Of a stretch of 64,000 nt of DNA, positions 1-12,262 are shown piece by piece (the stretch's first letter is position 1; every line of letters starts with the position of its first letter). A program made the position numbers and the translations under genes. The stretch is from positions 62,001 to 126,000 of the forward strand of contig QNQO01007629.1 of NCBI GenBank assembly GCA_003290165.1, read 5' to 3'. This stretch comes from Berberis thunbergii. Its lineage: Eukaryota > Streptophyta > Magnoliopsida > Ranunculales > Berberidaceae. The notes below the pieces were generated by a model. The model was not told the DNA's origin. It was given only the letters and a program-made list of their open reading frames with translations, and ran no database searches.

Positions 1-42
1 GCTACACTAAAATTTTGTTTCAACAAATTCATTCATTGAGGC

Positions 43-852
43 AAGGCACGAGATCAGTTGATGATTACACGGAGGAGTTCTATCAATTAGTAGCCCATAA
101 TGACTAATCTGAAACGGAAGAGCAGATGGTGGCATAATATTTGGGAGGATTATGACAAACCCTGCAGGATGTCCTCATCCTTCACTCACTGTGGATCATT
201 TCTGAAGCCTACCAGCGTGCACTAGCTGTGGAAAAACAGCAGAACAGGAGACCTATGATCAGAAGTGATCAAAGCAGTCGGCCAGTTCTCCTCAAGAATC
301 CCGTCCTACCCAACAGCCACCACAGAGTAACTCTATTATTAGATGTTTTAGATGTGGTGAACAGGGACATAGAGCAACTGAGTGCAGGAAGCCTGCTATT
401 CAGAAGGGCAACAATCTCATGATTGAGGAAGACGCGGTAGACGAAATTGAGGAACTTGGAAAGCCTGTGTATGACGATGATGGAGATGTGTTGTATGGAG
501 ATGGCCATGAGACTCTAGTTGTTCGTAAGAGTCTACTGACTCTCGAGGATAATTCAGGGGACGATTGGTTAAGAACCAATATTTTCCACACGACATGCAT
601 AGTTGTAGATAAAGTCTGCAAGATGATCATTGACAGCGGCAGTTGTGAGAACGTTGTGTCTAAAGAAGTTGTACAGAAATTGCAGTTGACGACAGATCGT
701 CATCCCAAGCCGTACAAATTATCATGGCTGAATAAAGACAATGAGGTAACAATAGATACGTGATGCCTAGTGTCTTTTTCGATTGACAGGAAATATTTTG
801 ATAATGTTTGGTGTGATGTTGTATCTATGGATGCTTGTCATGTATTGTTAGG
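43..852 (+). pseudogene. Gypsy-1 gag 3' part and aspartic protease, broken
   Basis: Retroelement capsid tail followed by protease. Residues such as [10 protein letters not shown] (about 58-90) match the end of a Retrotrans_gag domain. A CCHC zinc knuckle (CFRCGEQGHRATEC) lies at about 341-385, in a different frame from its surroundings, so there is at least one frameshift. The retropepsin motif MIIDSGSCENVVS is at about 622-660, followed by the usual linker. A TGA near 760 breaks the protease frame. The reading stops at HVLLG, where LARD-1 is inserted, and resumes at 9277 with KPWQYDR, so the interruption falls between protease and RT. Confidence 0.85.
848..852. repeat. 5-bp target-site duplication of LARD-1 (TTAGG)
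   Basis: TTAGG immediately left of the TG that opens the LTR at 853 is repeated at 9272-9276, right after the terminal CA. This proves integrase-mediated insertion into Gypsy-1 and fixes both element ends. Confidence 0.95.
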
Positions 853-2754
853 TGATGCGGATTTTAACTAACCTAAATAAAAAGGTTAATTTAACCAACT
901 TGTAATAACCGCAAGTGCACGGTGCCTAACTGGTAGACAACGGCAAGTACGGGTCGATCCCACGAGGAAAGTGGATGCAATTGAATTTTAGATTTTATCT
1001 ACACTAATTTATAAAAAAAAATGGGGTTACAGTGTTTTTAAAACTAAACTAAAAATAAATTAAAGATAAGAAAAATAAAACAAAATAAAATGATAAGATG
1101 GATGGAATGGATTTTGTGTGGTTTGGATTCACCGATGAGCTAACAAAAATATATTTAAATCTAAATTACTGAAATATTAAACGAGAAGCTTTAGGGATGA
1201 GAATCCCTTGCTTACACCGAAGATGTGATCATTAAAATTTCAATTCCAATCATATCAAGTTTCTTTTAAACATTAACAATTTATCTCAAGCAATTGAACT
1301 TTCACCAAGCATTAAGTGTCTTTTTAGGGCACACTTAATCAAAGTTCAAGCTTAAAACTTTTTAGCATATGCTTTGAATATTAATCAAAGGTAAATCTAA
1401 CTACCAAACATATCAATTTTTAATTGAACATGAAAGGTGAAAGCAATTAATCAATATTCAGAAATAAATTGTTGTTGAACAATAAAACCTTAATTCAGTA
1501 AAATAAATTTAAAATAATTCATACAACCCAAGTAGTTTATCACAAGCTTGAGATGGTGGCACTCAGCAAATCAGCAGGTGGATGTGCACGAATCCCGAGG
1601 AAATGACCCAAAACCCGCTCTGTGGTGGTACAGAGCAAATTCCGGGGTGGAAATAGCCAAAAACTGAATTAACTAAATCCTGCCTCGCTACAGTGCTGCT
1701 ACAGTAACAACGAGGTCTGGTCTTCTTCTCCAGCGAGACGGCGGCTCTCGAGGCCTCGTTCTCGCTCCTCGCGGCCTCCCTCGTCCTCAAATCGATCCTA
1801 GAACCTGCAAAGACGAGCAAACAGTGAAAATAAACCAAGAAAACAGCAACAAAAACCGAAGAGAAATCGGGAAGAGATTCCCTGTTTTCGCTCCCTGTTT
1901 CAGTCGGTTGCGAGCTCTGTCGCGAGGTGGTGGTTGCGGTGCTTGGTCGGGTCGTGACGGTGGTCGTGAGAGGTGGAACTCGAGGCGAAGAGAGGCCGAG
2001 AGAGGGGAGGAGCAAGCTCTGTCGCGAGACGAAACAGAGTCGCGGTGCAGCTCTGTTTCGCGGCGAGGTTGGTGGCTCTGTCGATGAATTTCTTGGCCTG
2101 TTGTGGTGGTGGGACTCGTGCGGAGGTGGTGGTGGTTGTGTGGACAGGGGAGAGGAGCAGGGAGTGGTGGTGGAGTTGGAAAGTTGACGTGAAACAGGGT
2201 TGTCACACCCCTGTTTCACGGTGGTGACGGTGGTGTGCGGTGGTGCGATGGCGAGGGGACTGTGAGTGAGTGAGAGAGGTGACTGCTGAGTGAGTGGAAG
2301 AGGGATAGGTGGTGGTGGTGAGGGTGAGGTGAATTTGAAAGAAAGAGGATTGGATTTTTCCTAATTTGCTTCTTTTCCCTTCTCTTTTCTCCTCCCTCCA
2401 TTCTTACCCTATCCTCCTCTATTTATAAAGAATAATCAAGATGAATAGGGATGGAGTGAGGAAATGATTCATCAATGAGGGTAGGAGAAGGATTAGGTTT
2501 GGGTTTGGTTTTAGGGTATGAATTGGTTTTAGGGTATGAATTAGGTTTCGGGTTTAGGTTTTGTGATTGCTTTATACCACCATTGGAATCGACTAATTGT
2601 CGTTCCTTAACTTGCCGCTTTAATCTGATTTCATCGTTTACGCTCAAATTCCTACAAAGATATGAAAACGAAATAATTACTATAAAATATAATAATCGAA
2701 ACACTAACATGTATAAATTAAGGGGTATATTATGTAATAATTATGTGACTATCA
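853..2754 (-). repeat. LARD-1 left LTR (3' LTR in element sense)
   Basis: It starts TGATGCGG and ends in CA before AATACCCCC. It matches 7391-9271 along its length with scattered substitutions. An 18-bp tandem duplication (unit GTATGAATTGGTTTTAGG, near 2517-2550) accounts for most of the 21-bp length excess. The stretch about 1690-2300 is G-rich (GTGGTGGT runs) and GC-rich compared with the AT-rich flanks. ORFs called there are composition artefacts. Confidence 0.92.
2420..2427 (-). promoter_or_regulatory. TATA box in LARD-1 left LTR
   Basis: TATAAATA on the minus strand. It places U3 at about 2428-2754 and R/U5 below it, consistent with minus-strand transcription. Confidence 0.6.
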
Positions 2755-2768
2755 AATACCCCCAAACC
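2755..2768 (-). other. LARD-1 polypurine tract
   Basis: Read on the minus strand, GGTTTGGGGGTATT abuts the LTR. This is the expected plus-strand primer site and fixes the element's orientation. The same sequence is present in LARD-2 at 19043. Confidence 0.7.
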
Positions 2769-3635
2769 TATATTTTGCTAGTCCTCGAGCAAAACAATAA
2801 AAGAAAATTCTAACTCACTTTCGCAAGAATCATCGGTTGCACTTACCTTAAACGTGCAACAAGGCTTTAAACCCCTAGATTACCTCTAGTGGACGAGTTA
2901 TAGTCTCGTGAGGGTTTCCAGAAATGTTACCCACAAACATTACCGACTCAATAAAACTTGGTCAAACAGTGTTCATTTTAATACTTCAAAAAAATGCAAG
3001 AAACCAACAGTGTCATTTTAGTGTATCAACAAATTTCCAAATAATTTAATATTCTCCACAAATTAGAGAAAAATTCACAATCATCATCAACTTAATGTGT
3101 GTGTGTGGATAGCACTATCAATATAACTTTTCATTTCAGAGTAAAACAATGACTAAATCTCCTGTAGAAAGTTTGTTTTGACTTCAAACCTCTCATGTCA
3201 CTCACAATAAAGCATTCAGAGATTTGGCATTTTACTCAGTTTATATGTGAGGAAAAGAGTAAATAATGGAAAACAATCATCTCACATATAGTAATATGAA
3301 GAACGGACTTTTCAAGAATTGAATAAACATGATCTCATGGACAGGAATATCAATTACTTTTGGGAATGTTGAATCAAACACCATAGGTCTTGGTTATTAA
3401 ATCTCCACATCTACGAAACCAACCTTTACCTAAGATCAACTAGGACTTTGTTGGGTTGTAATGGGGGGCTTGGTTAATAGTTAATAAGGAATGTCAAAGG
3501 ATTCTAACAAAAATTTCTAGGAATGTATACACCCATTATACGTACAATTAGGGCTGTCAAGAATAAATCAATGTTGCGCACCATCAATTTTTTTCTTCAT
3601 TCTCACATCTTTATCCTCATTCACATTCTTCTTCT

Positions 3636-3711
3636 GTTTCCTTCATTTTTTTTTCTTTCTTTTTTTTTCTTGCTTTATTTCTTTCTTTTTCTTTCTTTCT
3701 TTCTTTCATAG
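3636..3711. repeat. Pyrimidine-rich CTTT-type low-complexity tract
   Basis: About 75 bp of almost pure T/C, ending in repeated CTTT units, inside LARD-1. On the element's own strand it is a GAAA-rich purine tract. No coding value. Confidence 0.8.
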
Positions 3712-4941
3712 AGGATTTATGAAATATTTCATATTTTGATCTTTCATGCCCTTTTTACACCAAGTATATTCATCCGTACACATTCCCAGAAAAGTTGGGT
3801 AAAGGTTAATGGGTTAACAAATAAAAGTTAATCTAAGGCTCAAAAGGCTACAAAAAAGGTTAATGTTATGGGTAAGTTAAAAGGCTAGTTAATGGTCTAA
3901 AAAAATGCCTAGATCATTTCCTAAGTTCGGGTCGGTATTATGACATTTCAATTGAATAAGCCAAGAAGTTCTAGTGTAATAATTCAATTTTTATGTCATT
4001 CCCAAAGCAATTGATCAAAAGAATGAAAATAATGAGATCATCAACGAGATAATGTGGACTCAAGAAAAATCAGAGCTTATGTATAACCCTCAGAAAAATA
4101 GAAATGTTCAAAACTTTCAGGGTTAAGTCTCCACTATTATTCTAAGGTTTTCTAGTGCATATTTCACTCATCAACTTCAAGTTATGCTAACATGGCTCAT
4201 GGTGCAAGATAATTGAGTTGAAAAATCTCATGAACTAGATCTAACTTAAGGATCATACTAAACTTTCAGTCTTTATCAATATACCAATATGTCAAGTTAG
4301 CTTGCATTTTCTTGAGCATAAAACATTTAAAATTCATTTTCATACTCGTAAAAGACCAAGTTTTCTTGATAGAAAAGCAAATTTTTTTTTTTTTAAAGAA
4401 TAAGGAAAGAAAACACTACGAAAAAATGAAAAATTCACCGACTCATGAACCTACCCCCAAACCTAATCCAAACATTGTCCTCAATGTTTAACAAAATAAT
4501 CTTACAAATGAATGAAATAAGTACATGAGAGGAGGTTCGAACAGTATTACCGCGGTGAAGATTTTACCAATTTCCAAGAAGTCATCCATCAATGAGGCTC
4601 ACAAACATAAGAATCATGGAGTTTTCATTAGAAATCGATAAAATGCAGACTCGACACTAACAAAGAAAACTAAAAAGAAAGGCAAGTTGTAAGTCAAAAC
4701 TGTTACGGAGCTAACGAGTATGAGTGAAACACAACTAAATAGGGTACTCAAAAATCAATCCAGACTAACAGCAAAGACATACAACCAAAGCTAGGCTGCC
4801 TCCTAGGAGCGCTTGGTTTACCGTCATCAGCCCGACAAATATTCTTCCTAAAAAATGGTGTATCAAATAGTGGAGAGGAAGAACATGACAAACACTTAGT
4901 TCATGGTTGTATATCAACAACCTGAACAGTTGAGGATCAGT

Positions 4942-6033
4942 CTACCAAAATATAGCAATCACATGGGGCACCAAATACAATAGGACATCCCAAAAGTGAC
5001 CAGTAGTCATAATTAGAGGATTTTTGCGTGCTCCAAAAAGGGAACATCCTATGTCTGGTTCCAAATCAGAAGATTGAATAAATTTCACAACAGGATGGTG
5101 AAAACTGAAATCCTCACTACAACACAAGGGATCGGTGAAAGTAGCCTTAGTAAATGGGAATGTGATGCAAGTAGATGAGGTGATGGATATATCAGATGGT
5201 ACAGGCTCATCACATGAATCATATAGAGATATTGGTCTAGACAACTCATCACCTGAAAATGCATACCTGAGGGTGTCAGGTAATTGTTTAAGGTCAAGCT
5301 CAGGTGGCTCAACTGATGGGACTAGTTTTGACTCACTGAGTGGAAGAGGCTTCACTTTAGACTTCCATTTATAACTAGGATCCACAATAGGAACTGAGTC
5401 AAGCAAATCATTGACTTCCCTAATGGAATCATCAACATCAAAGTCTAAATTAAATTGAGTCAAACAAACCTCTAAACAGTCAAGGGGAGACTCTAAAAAA
5501 TGTTCACAGTTTGATTCGATGCATGAGTCACTAGGGAGGCATGAGTCAACACAGGAAGGAGATGTCTGTAGTGTCTCAGAATCGACAGGTTCATCAATAA
5601 ATGAATCACTAGGGAATTTTTCTGACTCTATCTCAGGAAGTGACTCAGCTATCTGACTCAAAGTCATCTCAAGTTTCATGATAGCTTGAGCATTTTGTTG
5701 AGAATTAGCTATCAATTCTGTGATGTCCTGAGAGTTTTGTTCGAGTACGGTTCCTGTTCGCTACATGACACGAGTTAAGGCGTCCTCTAAACTAGATGTG
5801 TTAGAAGGATGAACAACTCGATGAAATTGAGACTCAATATCAGGAATGAAAGCTTGAGGAGTCTGATGAGTGTCTAGAGGGCCTTCATGGTACTGACCAT
5901 GAGCCCATGAGAAGTCAGAATGATAAGCTAGACCTGGATAATAATCTAAATATGGATCATACTCAGGTCGTCTCATGTCATAAAATGAATTGACTTGCTC
6001 GGAAAAATAGGCTGGATAATCCCTTGTGTTCAT
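4942..6033 (-). pseudogene. LARD-1 gag-like ORF with one in-frame stop
   Basis: Read on the minus strand from ATG at 6033 (MNTRDYPAY...), the frame stays open for 364 codons except for a single TAG at 5761-5763, then ends at 4942. The stretch after the stop (ANSQQNAQAIMKLE, then SQIAESL) resembles the gag C-terminal motif of plant gypsy elements, where a QNAQAI-like helix precedes the protease. The rest is acidic, serine-rich and unlike anything I recognise. No zinc knuckle, protease or RT follows. It may be a reduced gag kept for packaging, or a relic. Confidence 0.6.
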
Positions 6034-7367
6034 TTTTTTTTTTTTTTGGAAAGCACTAACTCTAAAAATATACACAGGCTCACATGCAATCAGCAACCAA
6101 TAAATGCACAAGAAACATGCCTCCCTAAACAATCAACGTTTTTTAAATCAATTATCTTTTTATCTTTGGGGGACAATTATTTCTTATGTAATCTTTATGA
6201 CATAACAATGGGTGCTACAAGTTGATCCTAAGAGTGTACACTTTACAGCGCAAAGTTCAAAATCAATAGGCTAGAGTTTTGTTTCAAAGAAACCGGATTA
6301 TCACACAAGAGAAGGAGGTCACAATGGTCCAATTAAGTACTTCCTTGTGCTACCGCTCTGTAAGCCAATAGATGTGAGAACGATGTGATGTTAAATGCAC
6401 ACTTGAGGCTTGTGTTCCTAACCAAAAACTGTTTGTTACACCAATTCTTCTTGTGGATCGTAGCTTACTTATGACTCGGCGTACCGGGTGAATTACCCTT
6501 GTGGCAGTGGCCTCTCGGAGTTCATTGAATGATTAAACCCATCGTCTCTTTTAGCTTTGGTCAACACAAAAATTATTGGATTCACCTTGGTCTTGGTTGT
6601 CCTATGAACACCGTACCTAAAAGATGCTCTATCTAACTTGCTAATTGATTTTAATTTTGTTAGGCTATTGGTTGCACACAGCTGGAGTGATGAGGTGGGG
6701 ATATCAAGTCCCACCAGTTTCTATTTATAAGCTGGGTCTGCTTATTATGAATTACTAAAGTTTAGCATCCACAATTACAGAAATTAAACAACCAATCACA
6801 CAATTTCAAACAATTACACCAAGCACCCTGGTCGCTAATACGTTGCGTGTGATAGAAATACTTACAATGTGCGTATTCCAATCTGCACAAAAAGTTAGCA
6901 CAATTCAAAAAAAAAGTCCGACTTCTTTTTATCCGTTTCAATCAACACACAAGCACATGCAAATAAATTTACTGGTCTTGGTCTTAGAAGTCGAATTTCT
7001 AAATCATAAAAATTATTGGGTAACAATTAAGATTGTTTCCCTATAACTTCTTTTGACTTAGAAAATTTTGGGTTTTTTTTTTTTTTTTTTAGTGATTAAA
7101 CAAAATGAAAAATAATAAAGTTTAAAAATTATTACACCACACACTCGTAAAACGAGGTGAAAATAAAATTAAAACTCTCCTCACAAAATAAAAATAGAAA
7201 TTTGCTTGATGTTTTGCAGGATCGTCCAATTTTCTCTAGAAGCGTGTAATCTGCAAAATCAAACACAAAATGAGTGTAAAAATAACAAAATAAAATTTTT
7301 GTTTTGTTGTTTTTTTTTTCTTTTTAATTAGTGAAAATAAATCTTAAATGTAATTACACTGCTACTT

Positions 7368-7385
7368 TCCCCGGCAACGGCGCCA
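7368..7385 (-). other. LARD-1 primer-binding site, tRNA-Asp type
   Basis: The + strand reads TCCCCGGCAACGGCGCCA, identical to the 3' end (with CCA) of plant tRNA-Asp. On the minus strand this is the complementary primer-binding site, five bases from the LTR start at 7391. It shows that the element is transcribed right to left. Confidence 0.85.
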
Positions 7386-7390
7386 AAACT

Positions 7391-9271
7391 TGATGCGGAT
7401 TTTAACTAACCTAAATAAAAAGGTTAATTTAACCAACTTGTAATAACCGCAAGTGCACGGTGCCTAACTGGTAGATAACGGCAAGTACGGGTCGATCCCA
7501 CGAGGAAAGTGGATGCAATTGAATTTTAGATTTTATCTACACTAATTTATAGAAAAATGGGGTTACAGTGTTTTTAAAACTAAACTAAAAATAAATTAAA
7601 GATAAGAAAAATAAAACAAAATAAAATGATAAGATGGATGGAATGGATTTTGTGTAGTTTGGATTCACCGATGAGCTAAAAAAAATATATTTAAATCTAA
7701 ATTACTGAAATATTAAACGAGAAGCTTTAGGGATGAGAATCCCTTGCTTACACCGAAGATGTGATCATTAAAATTTCAATTCCAATCATATCAAGTTTAT
7801 TTTAAACGTTAACAATTTATCTCAAGCAATTGAACTTTCACCAAGCATTAAGTGTCTTTTTAGGGCACACTTAATCAAAGTTCAAGCTTAAAACTTTTTA
7901 GCATATGCTTTGAATATTAATCAAAGGTAAATCTAACTACCAAACATATCAATTTTTAATTGAACATGAAAGGTGAAAGCAATTAATCAATATTCAGAAA
8001 TAAATTGCTGTTGAACAATAAAACCTTAATTCAGTAAAATAAATTTAAAATAATTCATACAACCCAAGTAGTTTATCACAAGCTTGAGATGGTGGCACTC
8101 AGCAAATCAGCAGGTGGATGTGCACGAATCCCGAGGAAATGACCCAAAACCCGCTCTGTGGTGGTACAGAGCAAATTCGGGGTGGAAATAGCCAAAAACT
8201 GAATTAACTAAATCCTGCCCTCGCTACAGTGTTGCTACAGTAACAGGGAGGTCCAGTCTTCTTCTCCAGCGAGACGGCGGCTCTCGCGGCCTCGTTCTCG
8301 CTCCTCGCGGCCTCCCTCGTCCTCAAATCGATCCTAGAACCTGCAAAGACGAGCAAACAGTGAAAATAAACCAAGAAAACAGCAACAAAAACCGAAGAGA
8401 AATCGGGAAGAGATTCCCTGTTTTCGCTCCCTGTTTCAGTCGGTTGCGAGCTCTATCGCGAGGTGGTGGTTGCGGTGCTTGGTCGGGTCGTGACGGTGGT
8501 CGTGAGAGGAGGAACTCGAGGCGAAGAGAGGCCGAGAGAGGGGAGGAGCAAGCTCTGTCGCGAGACGAAACAGAGTCGCGGTGCGGCTCTGTTTCGCGGC
8601 AAGGTTGGTGGCTCTGTCGATGAATTTCTTGGCCTGTTTGGTGGTGGGACTCGTGCGGAGGTGGTGGTGGTTGTGTGGACAGGGGAGAGGAGCAGGGAGT
8701 GGTGGTGGAGTTGGAAAGTTGACGTGAAACAGGGTTGTCACACCCCTATTTCACGGTGGTGACGGTGGTGCGCGGTGGTGCGATGGCGAGGGGACTGTGA
8801 GTGAGTGAGAGAGGTGACTGCTGAGTGAGTGGAAGAGGGATAGGTGGTGGTGGTGAGGGTGAGATGAATTTGAAAGAAAGAGGATTGGATTTTTCCTAAT
8901 TTGCTTCTTTTCCCTTCTCTTTTCTCCTCCCTCCATTCTTACCCTATCCTCCTCTATTTATAAAGAATAATCAAGATGAATAGGGATGGAATGAGGGAAT
9001 GATTCATCAATGAGGGTAGGAGAAGGATTAGGTTTGGGTTTGGTTTTAGGGTATGAATTAGGTTTCAGGTTTAGGTTTTGTGATTGCTTTATACCACCAT
9101 TGGAATCGACTAACTGTCGTTCCTTAACTTGCCGCTTTAATCTGATTTCATCGTTTACGCTCAAATTCCTACAAAGATATGAAAACGAAATAATTACTAT
9201 AAAATATAATAATCGAAACACTAACATGTATAAAGTAAGGGGTATATTATGTAATAATTATGTGACTATCA
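7391..9271 (-). repeat. LARD-1 right LTR (5' LTR in element sense)
   Basis: A direct copy of 853-2754 with TG...CA ends, followed by TTAGG and the resumed Gypsy-1 frame. It lacks one copy of the short tandem duplication seen in the left LTR. Confidence 0.92.
8955..8962 (-). promoter_or_regulatory. TATA box in LARD-1 right LTR (active-side promoter)
   Basis: TATAAATA on the minus strand, at the same place as in the left LTR. As the 5' LTR of a minus-strand element, this copy would drive the genomic RNA. Confidence 0.6.
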
Positions 9272-12262
9272 TTAGGCAAACCTTGGCAGTATGATCGCAG
9301 TGTTATTCATGATGGGTGAAAAAATACATATTCCCTTAGTATTAAAGGAAAGAAGATTGTGTTGGCACCTCGTCGGGAAGGAACCACTCCTACCCCGATA
9401 GCCAATAATACTAACTTGCTTTCTAGGTCCAGGTTTTTAGTTGAGATTGATCGTGGAGATGTGGTCTATGCTTTGTTACCTTATGGGAATAGTGCAGCCA
9501 ATGTGAATTTAGATTTGCCAGCAGATGTGCTGCAACTTCTTGCAAAGTTTTCTGACATGATGCCAGAGGATCTTCCTCCTGGGCTGCCGCCTATGCGGGA
9601 TATTCAGCATCAGATCGACTTTGTTTCGGGGTCTAGTTTTCCTAATCAGCCCGCTTATCGCTTCAGTCCTAAGGAATCTGAAGAGTTGCAGCGACAGGTG
9701 GAAAAGATGTTGGAGAGGGACTACATCTGTGAGAGTATGAGCCCATGTAGAGTACCTGCTCTGCTAGTGCCAAAAAAGATGGCTCTTTGTGTATGTGTGT
9801 TGATAGCATGGCAATCAACAGGATTAGAGTGAAATACAGGTTTCCAATTCCCCGCTTGGATGATATGTTAGACCAGCTGCTTGGATCTAAGGTTTTCTCA
9901 AAAATTGACCTTAAAAGCAGATACCACCAGATCATAATAAGGCCTCGAGATGAGTGAAGATAGTGTTTAAGACGCATCATGGGTTGTATGAGGATGGTCA
10001 TGCCTTTTGTCATGTCCAATGCACCCAGTACGTTTATGAGATTTATGCATCAGGTTTTACGGCCTTTCATGGGGAAATTCGTTGTAGTTTACTTTGACGA
10101 CATCCTCATTTATAGTTCGACATGGGCGTCACATTTTGATCACTTTCGTGCTGTTTTTGATAAGTTGAAGACGGAAAGCCTATTCGTCAATCAGAAGAAG
10201 TGTTCTTTCTTCACTACTTTTGTTACTTTTCTTGGTTTTGTTGTGTCTACTAATGGTGTTCATGCAGATCAATCAAAAATAGATACGGTCTTGGAGTGGC
10301 CCACACCAAAGACCTTACACGATGTCAAAAGTTTCCATGGATTTGCATCCTTCTACCGTCGGTTCATAAGAAACTTCAGCACTCTGATTGCTCCTATCAC
10401 AGAGTGCCTCAAGGGATGTGATTTCCAGTGGTCTGAGGAGGCGGAGGCCAGTTTTCAACTGGTCAAGCAGAAGATGACAGAAGCACCGGTTTTGGCACCT
10501 CCTGATTTTAAAAAGGTGTTTGAGGTAAATTATGATGCATCTGGGGTTGGCATTGGTGGTGTTCTGAGTCAGGAAAGGCTCCCAATAGCATTTTTCAGTG
10601 AGAAGCTATCAGGATCAAAGAAGAGTTATTCCACCTATGATCTGAAGTTTTACGCCATAGTTCAGTCCCTGAAGCATTGGCGTCACTTCCTACTACAAAG
10701 GGATTTTATTCTTGTCACTGATCATGAGGCTCTGAAGTGCATCAATGGGCAACACAAGCTGAGTCGACGACATGCCAAGTGGGTGGTGTACTTGCAGGAG
10801 TTCACGTTTGCGCTGAGGCACCATGCAGGGAGTCTGAACCGTGTTGCAGATGCACTGAGCCGTCATACGTTACTCCTCACCACCATGAGAACTAGAATTG
10901 CAGGATTTGAGGCTTTATCTGATATGTATGCTGCAGATCCTTCCTTCGGAAGGATAATTCAGGAGGTAACTGATGGTCAATGACATGACTTTATTTTTCA
11001 TAATGGTTATTTGTTTCGTGGATTACAGTTGTGCAATCCAGATTGTTCACTAAGGCAGCAGATTATTCGTGAACTTCATAATGAGGGTCACTTTGGGCGA
11101 GATAAGACGTTGGCTTTGATCTCTTCTTCCTATTATTAACCCAAATTGACCAGTGATGTGGATCATTATGTGGAGTGTTGTTATGTGTGTCAGCGGTCCA
11201 AATGAGTTCTCACTAATGCGGGCATGTACACTCCTTTACCTGTACCTGAGCCCCCTTGGTTTGATATCAGTATGGACTTTGTGTTGGGCTTACCCCATAC
11301 CCAACGGGCCTGGGATTCTATTTTGGTTGTGGTTGAAAGGTTTTCCAAGATGGCCAATTTTGTAGCTTGCAAAAAAAACAATGGATGCTGCCCGGATCGC
11401 CCATTTTTATTTCAGAGAGATTGTGCGTTTACATGGTGTTCCCCGATCCATTACTTCATATCGTGACACCAAGTTCATGAGTCATTTTCAGCGGAGTTTA
11501 TGGGAGAAATTGGGGAAGAACTTGAATTTTAGCAGTGCCTACCACCCCCAGACGGATGGATAGACCGAGGTGGTAAACCGCATTTTGGGGAACCTTTTGA
11601 AGAGTTTGGCAAACACTAAACCAAAACAGTGGGATTTGGCGTTACCTCAGGCAGATTTTGCCTATAACAGGTCGAAGAACAGAACCACAGGAATGAGCCC
11701 ATTTGAGATTATCTATGGCCAGAATCCATCTGGGGTGCTTGACTTAGCCCCTATTCCACGTGTGGGCCGTTTGAGTCCCAAGGCAGATGCGATGGTAGAA
11801 CATCTTAGAGGTATCCATGAGCAGGCGAAGCTGGCCATTCACGAGAGTAATTCCAAGTACAAGGTTCAAGCCGACAGTCACCGTCATCAGGTATTTTTTT
11901 ATGTTAATGATTTTGTTTGGGCAGTATTAACCCGTGATCATTTTCCTGTTGGAGAGTATAATAAGCTTATGGAGTGGAAGATTGGACCCTTTGAGATCTT
12001 ACAGAAGATCAATGATAATGCCTACAAACTGCGCCCCCCGAGTCATTTGAGGACTTCAGATGTTTTTAATGTAAAACACCTGAGTCCTTGTTTTGCAGAT
12101 CCCGATGATGCTATTGTGAACTCGAGGACGAATTCTTTCCAACCTGGGGCGTCTGATGCAGGAGGATCCGAGTTAGATGATGCTGAGCTGACAGATAGCA
12201 CGTTATTAGCACTAAGATATCTTGAATTAGCATATCAGCGCAAGGATGGCAGGAAATCATGA
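9272..12262 (+). pseudogene. Gypsy-1 pol: RT, RNase H and integrase, broken
   Basis: The frame resumes after LARD-1 with the protease-RT linker (DIQHQIDF at about 9598). RT begins near 9660 and is frameshifted near 9770. It carries the intact catalytic YFDDILIYS at 10090-10116. RNase H motifs NYDASGVGIGG (about 10529) and DALSRH (about 10850) follow. Integrase has the histidine/cysteine zinc region (ELHNEGHFGRDKT, about 11068-11110), then the core ([22 protein letters not shown] at about 11532) and a GPFEILQKINDNAYKLR GPY/F-like module at about 11985. No chromodomain is visible. Stops include TAG at 11561-11563 where HPQTDGQ is expected, a likely CAG-to-TAG change. Confidence 0.88.

Larger units (their letters stand above)
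853..9271 (-). mobile_element. LARD-1: non-autonomous LTR retrotransposon, minus strand
   Basis: An 8.4-kb element with 1.90-kb and 1.88-kb LTRs in direct orientation, TG...CA ends and a TTAGG TSD. The orientation is minus. A perfect match to the 3' end of plant tRNA-Asp lies beside the right LTR, a purine tract (minus strand) lies beside the left LTR, and a TATAAATA box sits in each LTR on the minus strand. The 4.6-kb interior has one gag-like ORF and no RT, RNase H or integrase, so it needs enzymes in trans. Large LTRs with little coding match the LARD class. The tRNA-Asp primer is, as far as I recall, also used by Athila-type elements, but a link to them is inference. Confidence 0.9.

Noticed and set aside
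1563..2227. Long overlapping ORFs on both strands (also 8360-8762 and 17804-18595)
   Set aside because: They lie in the G-rich part of the LARD LTRs, overlap in several frames, give Pro/His/Arg- or Gly/Val-biased low-complexity proteins and recur only because the LTR recurs.
7368..7385. tRNA-Asp 3' end sequence as a possible tRNA gene
   Set aside because: Only 18 bases match and they sit five bases from an LTR, which is a primer-binding site; no tRNA body is present.
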